This document shows, in pieces, positions 57,617 to 64,000 of a stretch of DNA of 64,000 bases. This DNA comes from Prevotella sp. (GTDB lineage Bacteria; Bacteroidota; Bacteroidia; Bacteroidales; Dysgonomonadaceae). A program made the position numbers and the translations under genes. The notes beneath the pieces were generated by a model. That model was not told the DNA's origin, ran no database searches, and worked only from the letters and a program-made list of their open reading frames with translations. The stretch spans positions 124,001 to 188,000 of the forward strand of contig JAISUS010000028.1 in assembly GCA_031271965.1 (NCBI GenBank), in the 5' to 3' direction. The first letter of the stretch is position 1. Every line of letters begins with the position of its first letter.

Positions 57617-58018
57617 ATGAGCGACATTTGGCAGATTTTGGAAATGGAGAGAGATAACAACAGACAGATACGTTTATATCGGATCGATATGTACTGGATT
57701 GCCTTTGAGCGTTCTGCTTTCAACTTGTTTTCGGTTTGCAATGTAGATAATATCGTTAAAATAAAGGATATGAAAGAAGAGAAAAACAGTATGCTGATTG
57801 CGATTGTGAAGAATGGAACACCTATATTATATAATCCACAGTTTACTATACTCGAAAAATCAGAAAATGAGATACTCTTAGGCTGCCGTACTACCTGCCG
57901 GGGATTCCAGCACTGGAAAGATAGTTTAATCTCATTATTTACTGAAAATCTATATCCTACGCAGGATGAAAAATCTCGCAATATCTACCATCTGAATCTG
58001 GAGGTGTTGCTCAATTAA
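57617..58018 (+). CDS. Hypothetical cytosolic protein
   Basis: This 133-residue protein has no signal peptide. The pattern RQIRLYRIDMYWIAFERSAFNLFSVCN recalls small Bacteroidetes proteins starting with a similar 'LY-x(5)-W-x-A-Y/F-E-x-S-A' element. That resembles the first strand and helix of MutS-type mismatch-recognition domains, but the similarity is weak and I do not name a family. The rest, ending NIYHLNLEVLLN, is mixed alpha/beta. It begins 14 bases after the T9SS cargo stop and ends 11 bases before the barrel protein, firmly within the operon. A cytosolic product between two envelope proteins is unusual. Confidence 0.62.
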   Translation: MSDIWQILEMERDNNRQIRLYRIDMYWIAFERSAFNLFSVCNVDNIVKIKDMKEEKNSMLIAIVKNGTPILYNPQFTILEKSENEILLGCRTTCRGFQHWKDSLISLFTENLYPTQDEKSRNIYHLNLEVLLN

Positions 58019-58029
58019 TTGTAAATTTT

Positions 58030-58635
58030 ATGAGGATATTTTTTATTATCATACTATTATTTATAAGCTCTTATACAGTTTGCTCTCAGGATTTTGGCAT
58101 ACAGGCAGGAGTTCGGTTCAATACGTCCGGCATAAAGTATTCCGGTGTTGACGCTCACAGAAAGGCCGGTTTTGAAGGAGGTTTGTTCTATCGGCATCCT
58201 ATAAATATAGAGTCTTTGAGCTTACGAGCCGCCATTCTTTATTTTAATCAGGAATTTAGCTTAGGAAATGATATGGGAAACAATACCGGAATTACCTATC
58301 ATTTTGTAGAAGATAATCTGAAGTTACCTCTAACTATTGAATGGTATCCGTTATCGGGACGAATAAAACCATTTTTGCAAGGCGGATTGTATACATCCTA
58401 TTCAATCTCAGGTAAAATAAAAGACAGTGATTCGAATAATACCTTGAAATACAAGCAAGGAAGTCACAAGTTAGATTATGGAATTATTGTAGGTATTGGG
58501 ATTTACCTTACTTCACAGATTGCCTTGTGCACAAATTATGAATATGGTTTTGCGGATAGGGATTTACAACTTGGAGATCAGTTTGTGTCCGTTAAAAATA
58601 GGGGATGTTCGGTTGCATTGCATTATCTTTTTTAA
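58030..58635 (+). CDS. Outer-membrane beta-barrel protein (PorT-like fold)
   Basis: This 201-residue protein has a signal peptide ending TVCSQ, then DFGIQAGVRFNTSGIKYSG. Amphipathic strands follow: AGFEGGLFYRHPINIESLSLRAAILYF, LPLTIEWYPLSGRIKPFLQGGLYTSY, DYGIIVGIGIYLTSQIALCTNYEYGF. It ends SVALHYLF with a terminal phenylalanine, as barrels do. Size and pattern fit an eight-stranded PorT/OmpW-like barrel. It could be a surface port or anchor for the products of this operon. Start at 58030 gives the signal peptide directly. Confidence 0.78.
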   Translation: MRIFFIIILLFISSYTVCSQDFGIQAGVRFNTSGIKYSGVDAHRKAGFEGGLFYRHPINIESLSLRAAILYFNQEFSLGNDMGNNTGITYHFVEDNLKLPLTIEWYPLSGRIKPFLQGGLYTSYSISGKIKDSDSNNTLKYKQGSHKLDYGIIVGIGIYLTSQIALCTNYEYGFADRDLQLGDQFVSVKNRGCSVALHYLF

Positions 58636-58647
58636 ATATAAGTTAGA

Positions 58648-59103
58648 ATGTTTGGTAAAAGAAAAATAGACAAAAAATCGCCTATCAACAATCCGGCATT
58701 GCGATCGCTAAGTGTTCTCTCCGGTTCGGCTGCGGTCAAAGGGGAAATTAGTATAGATGATGACCTGAGAATAGATGGGAACGTAGATGGAGATATAAAT
58801 AGTGGAGGTAAAGTGGTTATTGGTCCTGATGGTTGTGTAAAAGGAAAAATAATAGGGAAATCAATTGAAGTGATTGGAAAAATTTCAGGTGATATCACTG
58901 TCTCAGATATAGTGATTCTGCGGGCCTCCAGCTATTATGAAGGGCAGATAACAGCCCGAAACATAGAAATAGAGGCCGGTGCTAGTTTTTATGGTAATTG
59001 CAGGATGGAAGGTGACGATTTTAAAAATAACAAAACTGTTCCGAACGATGGTACCTCTATCCAAATAACAGATAAAAAGGAAATATATAATGAAGATATT
59101 TAA
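58648..59103 (+). CDS. Bactofilin (polymer-forming cytoskeletal protein)
   Basis: This 151-residue protein has the bactofilin layout of a short disordered basic N-terminus (MFGKRKIDKKS) and a compact right-handed beta-helix at about 20-115. Regular short repeats are DDLRIDGNVDGDINSGGKVVIGPDG, GCVKGKIIGKSIEVIGKISGDITVSD and YEGQITARNIEIEAGASFYGNCRM, with a disordered tail. Bactofilins polymerise without nucleotide into membrane-associated filaments that position envelope machinery or wall enzymes. As the last gene of a fimbrial/T9SS operon, 12 bases after the barrel gene, it could set the cellular position of the surface structure. That link is inference; the family call is firm. Confidence 0.92.
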   Translation: MFGKRKIDKKSPINNPALRSLSVLSGSAAVKGEISIDDDLRIDGNVDGDINSGGKVVIGPDGCVKGKIIGKSIEVIGKISGDITVSDIVILRASSYYEGQITARNIEIEAGASFYGNCRMEGDDFKNNKTVPNDGTSIQITDKKEIYNEDI

Positions 59104-59180
59104 GAAAATGTAATGGAAAGTTACATTGTAGTTTTGTAAAGTTTTTTGTGATTATGTAAGCTGTGAAGCCAATGTAGTCA

Positions 59181-59226
59181 GCCCTGATACTAACCTTCCC
59201 TAGAGCGGGGAGGTTAGCAAAAGGGC
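59181..59226. repeat. Strong inverted repeat of unknown role
   Basis: An 11-base stem pairs CTAACCTTCCC (59190-59200) with GGGGAGGTTAG (59207-59217), with one G-U pair and a six-base loop. An outer stem pairs GCCCT (59181-59185) with AGGGC (59222-59226). No T-run follows on either strand, so it is not a standard terminator. It lies about 80 bases after the bactofilin stop and could be an RNA-stability or processing element. Confidence 0.55.
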
Positions 59227-59379
59227 AGATGAAATACAAAAAACAACTATTTTGATAAAAGATAAGCATAGATAGATATATGATTAACATATCTAGAATG
59301 CAGATGTAAATATATTAAGGAATGAAAAAAGATTCAAAGACTGTCATTTATGAAGTTTGTTAAGTTTGTTTTAACCAAG

Positions 59380-59420
59380 AGGGCCATTCAGGCTGTGAAG
59401 TTCACATGGCCCTATTTTTA
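59380..59420 (+). terminator. Intrinsic terminator of the fimbrial operon
   Basis: The arms AGGGCCAT (59380-59387) and ATGGCCCT (59406-59413) are perfectly complementary. They enclose a smaller inner stem (GTGAA/TTCAC), and ATTTTTATT follows. Placed 277 bases after the bactofilin gene and 32 bases before the next ATG. Confidence 0.75.
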
Positions 59421-59451
59421 TTCTGTAAGGTAAATTTAAAGATAAAATAGG

Positions 59452-60204
59452 ATGATAAAGAATAGGATTATTTTAATATCAATGTGTATGCTATTTGCAG
59501 CAGCCTCTTCTTATGCAGACGGAGGTAAAAACCGGGGGAAAGATAAGCCCATATCCGGCCCGAAAATTCTGGTGGAAGAGTTTAAAGATAGAAACACAGG
59601 GTGTGTTATTACTTATGAATATTATAAGAACTCGGAAGGGAGAAAGATACTTCATGGAAAGTATAAGAGACAATGGTCTCTACCCAAAGATGAAAGGAGT
59701 AAATGGTCGGGACGAGAAGTCATAACTGCAACATTTGTAGAAAACAGGCTCAATGGAGTTGTAACTATTAATTGCGAAAAGTATAAATGGCAAAGAAAAA
59801 GTGAATTTATAAAAGGTAAAGGGCGAAAAGTGACGTTAGTTCCGGTAGAGACCTACATTGCAAATAATCTAAAATTGACAGTAAAGAATGATACATTGGC
59901 CGGTACATTTAACATCGAACTGGGTAATCTGAAATATGAAGCTATGGGTAAGGTCAACGAAGCTGGGGAGATGCAGGGAAAATATACCCTTTATAGAAAA
60001 AATGCCACAGAACAAACAAATAATCCACGAAATATCGGTCAGGATTGGGTGATAGAGGAACAATATCTGTGCGATCCTGAGTATACGTATAAAGATGCTA
60101 TTCCCAAAATAACTGAAGTGATTTTAGGCTATCCCGGAACTTCTAGAGATGAGCAAATACGTATCAAGATACCGAGACTGAGATTGAGTATATCCTCAAA
60201 GTAA
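59452..60204 (+). CDS. Secreted hypothetical protein, possible MORN-like repeats
   Basis: This 250-residue protein has a signal peptide ending SSYADG, then a lysine-rich linker and a beta-rich body. Repeated elements such as GRKILHGKYKRQWSL, VENRLNGVVTINCEKYKWQ, NDTLAGTFNIELGNLKYEA and AGEMQGKYTLYRKNA have a 'G-x-Y/F/V' hairpin pattern like toxin-antitoxin-free MORN-type secreted proteins of Bacteroidetes. I do not recognise a defined family, and MORN is a suggestion only. It opens a three-gene operon with 25 bases to the next gene. It lies just after the terminator of the fimbrial operon, so it is transcribed separately. Confidence 0.6.
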   Translation: MIKNRIILISMCMLFAAASSYADGGKNRGKDKPISGPKILVEEFKDRNTGCVITYEYYKNSEGRKILHGKYKRQWSLPKDERSKWSGREVITATFVENRLNGVVTINCEKYKWQRKSEFIKGKGRKVTLVPVETYIANNLKLTVKNDTLAGTFNIELGNLKYEAMGKVNEAGEMQGKYTLYRKNATEQTNNPRNIGQDWVIEEQYLCDPEYTYKDAIPKITEVILGYPGTSRDEQIRIKIPRLRLSISSK

Positions 60205-60229
60205 AAATATACAAGGAATAAATTAAAAT

Positions 60230-62509
60230 ATGGAAAATAATACTAAATCAAACATATCGTCATTCATTTTATTATTATTACTCGCTATAGTAGTTATATT
60301 CGTCATGTTTGTTTCTTGCTCTCCAAATAAGATGCGTAGTAAAATAGAGATCGAGCGGCTTTTTATGCAGACAACAAAACCGGAAATAGATTTTTTAAGT
60401 GGTGGAGGCTTGCAAGGTCAGGGAGGTCCCAGGACAATTTCAGAAGAAGTTTCATTTACAAATATGGAAGATCAGTCATTGGAAGACAACGAGGTTTTTG
60501 CTAGCACTGCAGCTAAGCTAGATACAAGTAAAGTTTATAAATTATCGGAAGTTGTCATCAAAGTGAGGTCGCACTTTGCTCCTGAGCGTGATGGTAAAGT
60601 AAATCTTGATTTCAATATTATAGCACCCGTTGATATTTTAGATCCTAATTGGCGTTTGATCCTTACTCCTAAGCTAATTGACGGAGATTCTATTTGCCGT
60701 TTGGATACAGTTGTATTAGTAGGAGAAGGCTTTAAAGATAAACAGATAGGGGATTACGAAGCTTACGAAGACTTTCTGTCTACCATCGTTGATCCTTCGG
60801 CTTACGACTCATTATTTGTCAACTGGAAAAGTCTATATAAGGAAATTCATAAGGTGCAGCGACGCAATTTTAACGATTACCGGAATCAGTACGAACTGAT
60901 AAGAGGTTATGAGGATTGGAAAAAGATGAATGAAATGGAATTTTTGAGTATGGAAGCACTTGCCATGCGTCATAAAAAACACATGTATAGCAAATACTGG
61001 CGTAAGGCAGAAAACCAAACGATTAAGAACAAAGAAAAAGGGAAAAATTCAGATGGGCTGCATGAAAAATATGATGCGAAATATAAAAAGGACTACGCCT
61101 CTTTCCTGAAAAATATGTTCTCATTGCATTGGTTAGATAGCGTCAATGTGGATGTTAATTTACATGCACAAAAAGATAGTATACTAAAAAGAAGCCATGT
61201 TCCGCGTAAATATCGGGAGATACATGCAAAGAAGCTCACATTAAAGGATATCCAAGCCAAAGCTTTTACCGCGGAAGATTCTGCCAGAATAGCGAAACAT
61301 CATTATATGATAGATGAGATAGTTCTTAATGAATTGAATATGAATCGTAAAGATGATATCTTTAAGGAAATAGTAGAGTTCCCTTATCGTTCGAGTCGAG
61401 CAGGGCTCAAAATAGATACTGTGATTACAGCAGAAGATGATATCATTTATCATTATCGTCAGCCATGGGCTGTAAAACCGGGTATGAAGAATCTTAAGAT
61501 AGTTTTGGAGTCGAGAGCTGAAGCTATTGACCGTTCTGTTTTCGCTTTTCCTACATCAGATACACTTACTTACTTTATAGCTTCGCTATCGCAATTAGCA
61601 GATGAGAGTCTCGTAACTGAGCGGAAAAAACTTCATAAATATCTTTTTGATAAGGGTACTGTTTATCCGAACTATAAAACACGCAAAGCTTATCAGTTCG
61701 ATGAAAGCATCAATCAAGGCACTTTCGATAAACTACTGGAAGCATACAATACCTACACCTCCAAATCTGAGTATTCTGTAGATAGTATTATTATACATAA
61801 CAGCGTGGATTTGTTGGGAGATTGGCAGTCTAACCATGAACAGTCTCAACGTCGCGGAGATGCTATTTCGGCATATTTGAGAAGTAAGACCGGGGCACAT
61901 GTTGTAGTAAAAAATAAAGGTGAGGACTGGAGTTCTTTGGTAAAGGAAATACAACAACGCAATGATTTGCCTAATGCTACGGCAATACTGGATTCGTTGA
62001 CAACAGCCGTTTATCCGGATAAAACAGAAGAGGCTATAAAAAAAATATATCCTAATGACTATAAGATTATACACGATGAGATATATCCAAAACTGAACAG
62101 GATTGATTATTACATTGAGCTTTGCCGAACAGATATAGAGAAAGATACTATCCGGGAGACCTATCGGGAGGATTACGCAGAGGCAGTGCGCCTGTTAAGA
62201 AACGGAGAATATATGGACGCTATCGAAATACTGGCTTCTTACGGGGATTATAATACAGCTTTGTGCTTAGTATGCATGGGATATAATGATAAAGCCCTGA
62301 GTGTACTGGACCGATTGCCTGAATCGCCGAAGAATGAATACTTATCAGCAATTATATTTGCTCGGAAAAAAGATGACAAGGAGGCCGCCAAACGACTAAT
62401 TAATGCTTGTAAGTTAGATCCGGATTTACATAACAGAATAAAGCTTGATTCGGAGGTGAGTGAGTTGGCTGACAGGATCAACCTATGGCCGCGATTAAGT
62501 AAGTATTAA
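60230..62509 (+). CDS. Large lipoprotein with OmpA-like region and TPR-like C-terminus
   Basis: This 759-residue protein has a hydrophobic N-terminus ending in a lipobox (FVMFVSC, Cys30). The stretch KVYKLSEVVIKVRSHFAPERDGKVNLDFNI to VLVGEG is a beta-rich domain. A charged helical insert at about 200-330 is rich in Lys, Tyr and Asp. Near residues 520-580, SVDSIIIHNSVDLLGDWQSN, RRGDAISAYLRSKTG and KGEDWSSLVKEI form a degenerate OmpA-like domain. 'GEDW' is a feature I associate with OmpA-like partners of DUF3868/DUF3575 fimbrial loci. The usual peptidoglycan-binding D/R pair is not clear. The last 120 residues are TPR-like (YAEAVRLLRNGEYMDAIEIL). Probably an outer-membrane assembly or anchoring lipoprotein; inferred. 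Confidence 0.65.
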   Translation: MENNTKSNISSFILLLLLAIVVIFVMFVSCSPNKMRSKIEIERLFMQTTKPEIDFLSGGGLQGQGGPRTISEEVSFTNMEDQSLEDNEVFASTAAKLDTSKVYKLSEVVIKVRSHFAPERDGKVNLDFNIIAPVDILDPNWRLILTPKLIDGDSICRLDTVVLVGEGFKDKQIGDYEAYEDFLSTIVDPSAYDSLFVNWKSLYKEIHKVQRRNFNDYRNQYELIRGYEDWKKMNEMEFLSMEALAMRHKKHMYSKYWRKAENQTIKNKEKGKNSDGLHEKYDAKYKKDYASFLKNMFSLHWLDSVNVDVNLHAQKDSILKRSHVPRKYREIHAKKLTLKDIQAKAFTAEDSARIAKHHYMIDEIVLNELNMNRKDDIFKEIVEFPYRSSRAGLKIDTVITAEDDIIYHYRQPWAVKPGMKNLKIVLESRAEAIDRSVFAFPTSDTLTYFIASLSQLADESLVTERKKLHKYLFDKGTVYPNYKTRKAYQFDESINQGTFDKLLEAYNTYTSKSEYSVDSIIIHNSVDLLGDWQSNHEQSQRRGDAISAYLRSKTGAHVVVKNKGEDWSSLVKEIQQRNDLPNATAILDSLTTAVYPDKTEEAIKKIYPNDYKIIHDEIYPKLNRIDYYIELCRTDIEKDTIRETYREDYAEAVRLLRNGEYMDAIEILASYGDYNTALCLVCMGYNDKALSVLDRLPESPKNEYLSAIIFARKKDDKEAAKRLINACKLDPDLHNRIKLDSEVSELADRINLWPRLSKY

Positions 62510-62526
62510 CATAAAAAACAAATAAT

Positions 62527-63186
62527 ATGAATTTTATCAGAACTGTATTGATATTAATATTCACACTTGTTGCATTATCAGCTTTTTCTCAAACTGAGTC
62601 TAAAGATGCTATTACATCGGAATGGGAAACTATATCGTTGGGTAAATTACAGAAAAAACCACGTTTTAAAGAGCCAATGATTTCTGTTCGGTTTATGTCG
62701 GAAGAGGGAGCTCGATTTATGCATCTTTCTCTGAAATATATGTTTACAGATGCCGTGTTTGAAGAAGCTGTTCCTGTGGAATATTATAAAAATGAAAGGC
62801 TGGAATGTGTTACAAATAATGGTAAATATGAACTTAGAGCGGCAAGATATGCTAAAGCGAGACGAATGAGTACTGTTGCTCAGAAAACAGCAGACATCAG
62901 AGTCATTTTTGGCGGAGACTTATCATTTCTGAGTAACAATCCTATTAAGAATTTTACTGTTCATTATGCTCAAGGTTATCAAAACATTGATCTGAATGCA
63001 GAAGAGGCAATTCATTTGCAAGAAGCATATAACAAATTTATAGCCATGTTACCTAAACAAAAAGAAATTCCTCATGTGAAAATTGAGGGAGAGACTCCAA
63101 AAGTAATACAAAAAATTGATACTATACGATCTGGTGAAAGTTCATTAGATCGACTTCGTAGACAAGCTAAAAGTTGGCGTAAATAA
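62527..63186 (+). CDS. Secreted hypothetical protein of the second envelope operon
   Basis: This 219-residue protein has a signal peptide ending ALSAFSQ, then a compact alpha/beta or beta-rich domain (SEWETISLGKLQKKPRFKEPMISVRFMSEEG onward). It ends in a basic, probably disordered tail (SSLDRLRRQAKSWRK). I do not recognise a family. It follows the large lipoprotein by 17 bases and is the last gene before a terminator at 63204-63276, so the three genes 59452-63186 form one transcript. A periplasmic accessory role is plausible because all three products are exported. Confidence 0.6.
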   Translation: MNFIRTVLILIFTLVALSAFSQTESKDAITSEWETISLGKLQKKPRFKEPMISVRFMSEEGARFMHLSLKYMFTDAVFEEAVPVEYYKNERLECVTNNGKYELRAARYAKARRMSTVAQKTADIRVIFGGDLSFLSNNPIKNFTVHYAQGYQNIDLNAEEAIHLQEAYNKFIAMLPKQKEIPHVKIEGETPKVIQKIDTIRSGESSLDRLRRQAKSWRK

Positions 63187-63360
63187 AAACAACCTAGTCG
63201 GTTACAAGGGCCCGATATTAAATGAACCATGATTCATCAATTACTTCTAATGTCTTCCTCGGGTCCTTGTTTTTTATTAAAATATAAAAATAATACAATA
63301 TAGAGCGTTGCTGTAATCCAGATGTAAATTTGTTAATAACAACTTATAAATAACGAGACG
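63187..63360. promoter_or_regulatory. Terminator followed by a possible promoter
   Basis: The arms ACAAGGGCCCGA (63204-63215) and TCGGGTCCTTGT (63259-63270) pair with one mismatch, and TTTTTT follows, which makes a convincing terminator for the preceding operon. A TAAATTTG at 63325-63332 matches the -7 consensus. It would start transcription near 63338, about 23 bases before a small open reading frame at 63361. A -33 element is not clear. Confidence 0.6.
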
Positions 63361-63477
63361 ATGAATCTATGGTTTTATATTTTGCTTGCATGCCAAGGTA
63401 TTGTTTGGATGAATATTATTTTTAGTATAGTGACAGTCTCTTCCGATATTGAGCTATGGGGTGAGGAGATTGACTGA
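63361..63477 (+). CDS. Possible 38-residue membrane microprotein
   Basis: The frame encodes 38 residues with one hydrophobic helix (FYILLACQGIVWMNIIFSIV) and an acidic tail (ELWGEEID). It is supported by a TAnnTTTG element 29-36 bases upstream, a purine-rich stretch before the ATG (GAGACG), and a perfect terminator starting seven bases after the stop. No homologue is recognised. A chance frame is possible at this length. Confidence 0.4.
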   Translation: MNLWFYILLACQGIVWMNIIFSIVTVSSDIELWGEEID

Positions 63478-63483
63478 GATAAG

Positions 63484-63516
63484 AAAGAGGTCGGAAAGTG
63501 TTCTTCCGACCTCTTT
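63484..63516. terminator. Bidirectional intrinsic terminator
   Basis: A 13-base perfect stem (AAAGAGGTCGGAA at 63484-63496, complement at 63504-63516) has a seven-base loop and A/T tracts on both sides. It separates the small plus-strand frame from the minus-strand receptor gene that ends at 63559. Confidence 0.85.
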
Positions 63517-63558
63517 TATAATAATATATTTTATAATATTTTTTTTAATACTTAGCTA

Positions 63559-64000
63559 TTAGAAAGTATATTTCAAGCCGATCTGGCCTCTCCACCGAGA
63601 ATAGTAGTCACTATATGAACGCATGTTGTAATCAGCATCATGCAAGAATTGGAATTCACCGCTACTATAAGTGACCGGGCTGTAATATGTTGATGTACTG
63701 CTCTGTAGAGAGGTGACATGCCCCCATTTTTTGTTTAGCATATTACCAACATTTATAATATCAAACGAGAGTTCTAGAGAATGTATATTGCCGGCTACAT
63801 TAAAGTCATATTTCTGAGCAAAATGTATATCAAAATGATGTTCAAACTTTTCATTGTCTCCATAGCGTTTAAAATATTCTCCACGATGTTTGCTCAAGTA
63901 AGAATCATTCGCAATCCAAGCTTTCATATTTGCTTTTTGAGCGTCTGCGGTATAAGCGGTAGTTGCCTTAAATTTCATTTGATCTATCTGGGCGTCAGTA
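63559..64000 (-). CDS. TonB-dependent receptor, Oar-like (partial, C-terminus only)
   Basis: The frame is open to the window edge, with 147 codons visible including the stop. The sequence has NDSYLSKHRGEYFKRYGDNEKFEHHFDIHFAQKYDF, then SLELSFDIINVGNMLNKKWGHV and the barrel end RWRGQIGLKYTF. The 'YLxxHRGxYxxR' and 'DIxNxxNxLNxxWG' blocks are characteristic of Oar-type TonB-dependent receptors of Bacteroidetes, large outer-membrane proteins with an N-terminal carboxypeptidase-regulatory-like domain (outside the window). These are less substrate-defined than SusC proteins. The gene converges on the preceding operon across the terminator 63484-63516. The apparent ATG at 63978 is internal, not the true start. 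Confidence 0.8.
   Translation of the reverse strand, partial: TDAQIDQMKFKATTAYTADAQKANMKAWIANDSYLSKHRGEYFKRYGDNEKFEHHFDIHFAQKYDFNVAGNIHSLELSFDIINVGNMLNKKWGHVTSLQSSTSTYYSPVTYSSGEFQFLHDADYNMRSYSDYYSRWRGQIGLKYTF

Larger units (their letters stand above)
59104..59451. other. Intergenic region between the two envelope operons
   Basis: These 348 bases hold two separate hairpins. The first (59181-59226) has no T-run and the second (59380-59420) is a terminator. Both are listed on their own. A TAAATTTA sequence near 59430 could be a weak -7 element for the next operon. I see no gene. Confidence 0.6.

Overview
The window is AT-rich DNA from a member of the Bacteroidetes, most likely the order Bacteroidales. 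The evidence is two complete SusC/SusD polysaccharide utilisation loci (PULs) each led by a hybrid two-component system (HTCS), many SPII lipoproteins, FimA/Mfa1-type (type V) fimbrial proteins, a type IX secretion (T9SS) C-terminal sorting domain, a bactofilin, and Bacteroidetes TAnnTTTG -7 promoter elements. A Dysgonomonas-like gut organism would fit, but this is inference.

Region 1 (1-19663, minus strand) is a glycosaminoglycan PUL. Reading from the right, it runs HTCS sensor, SusC, SusD, a DUF5017-type surface lipoprotein, GH88 unsaturated glucuronyl hydrolase, Ser-type S1 sulfatase, chondroitin-ABC-type PL8 lyase, GH3, and a second (AC-type) PL8 cut by the window edge. The GH88-sulfatase-PL8 order is the same as in the chondroitin/hyaluronan locus of Bacteroides thetaiotaomicron. 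The model is that surface lyases cut chondroitin or hyaluronan, SusCD imports unsaturated oligosaccharides, and sulfatase plus GH88 finish them in the periplasm. The GH3 is an unexplained extra.

Region 2 (19664-22533) holds a decayed C-terminal remnant of a GH16 beta-glucanase with its terminator, then a small plus-strand operon of two VOC/PhnB-like proteins, a YdeI/OmdA-like protein and an SRPBCC protein. It ends at a strong bidirectional terminator.

Region 3 (22534-40297, minus strand) is a second PUL: HTCS, SusC, SusD, GH10 xylanase, an internal terminator, then an agarase-like (GH50-like) hydrolase, a BglX-type GH3, a GH2 beta-glucuronidase carrying the NxKG motif, and a second GH3 paralogous to the one in region 1. 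The enzyme set does not match a textbook xylan locus.

Region 4 (40298-63186, plus strand) is a large surface-structure locus. An AraC-type regulator precedes a long operon: fimbrillin, FimB/Mfa2-like lipoprotein, DUF3575 barrel, TPR/PD40/OmpA protein resembling T9SS PorE, a propeller plus Calx-beta-like protein split by a frameshift at an AT repeat, a hypothetical, a second fimbrillin and partner, a small secreted protein, a 1423-residue T9SS cargo protein, a hypothetical, an outer-membrane barrel and a bactofilin. After a terminator comes a second three-gene operon of secreted or lipid-anchored proteins, one with an OmpA-like 'GEDW' region. Together they look like an assembly and anchoring system for a surface fibre or adhesin; this is the best candidate for an undescribed system. 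The window ends with a possible 38-residue membrane microprotein between two terminators and the C-terminus of an Oar-like TonB-dependent receptor. I saw no rRNA, tRNA, CRISPR array or intact insertion sequence.
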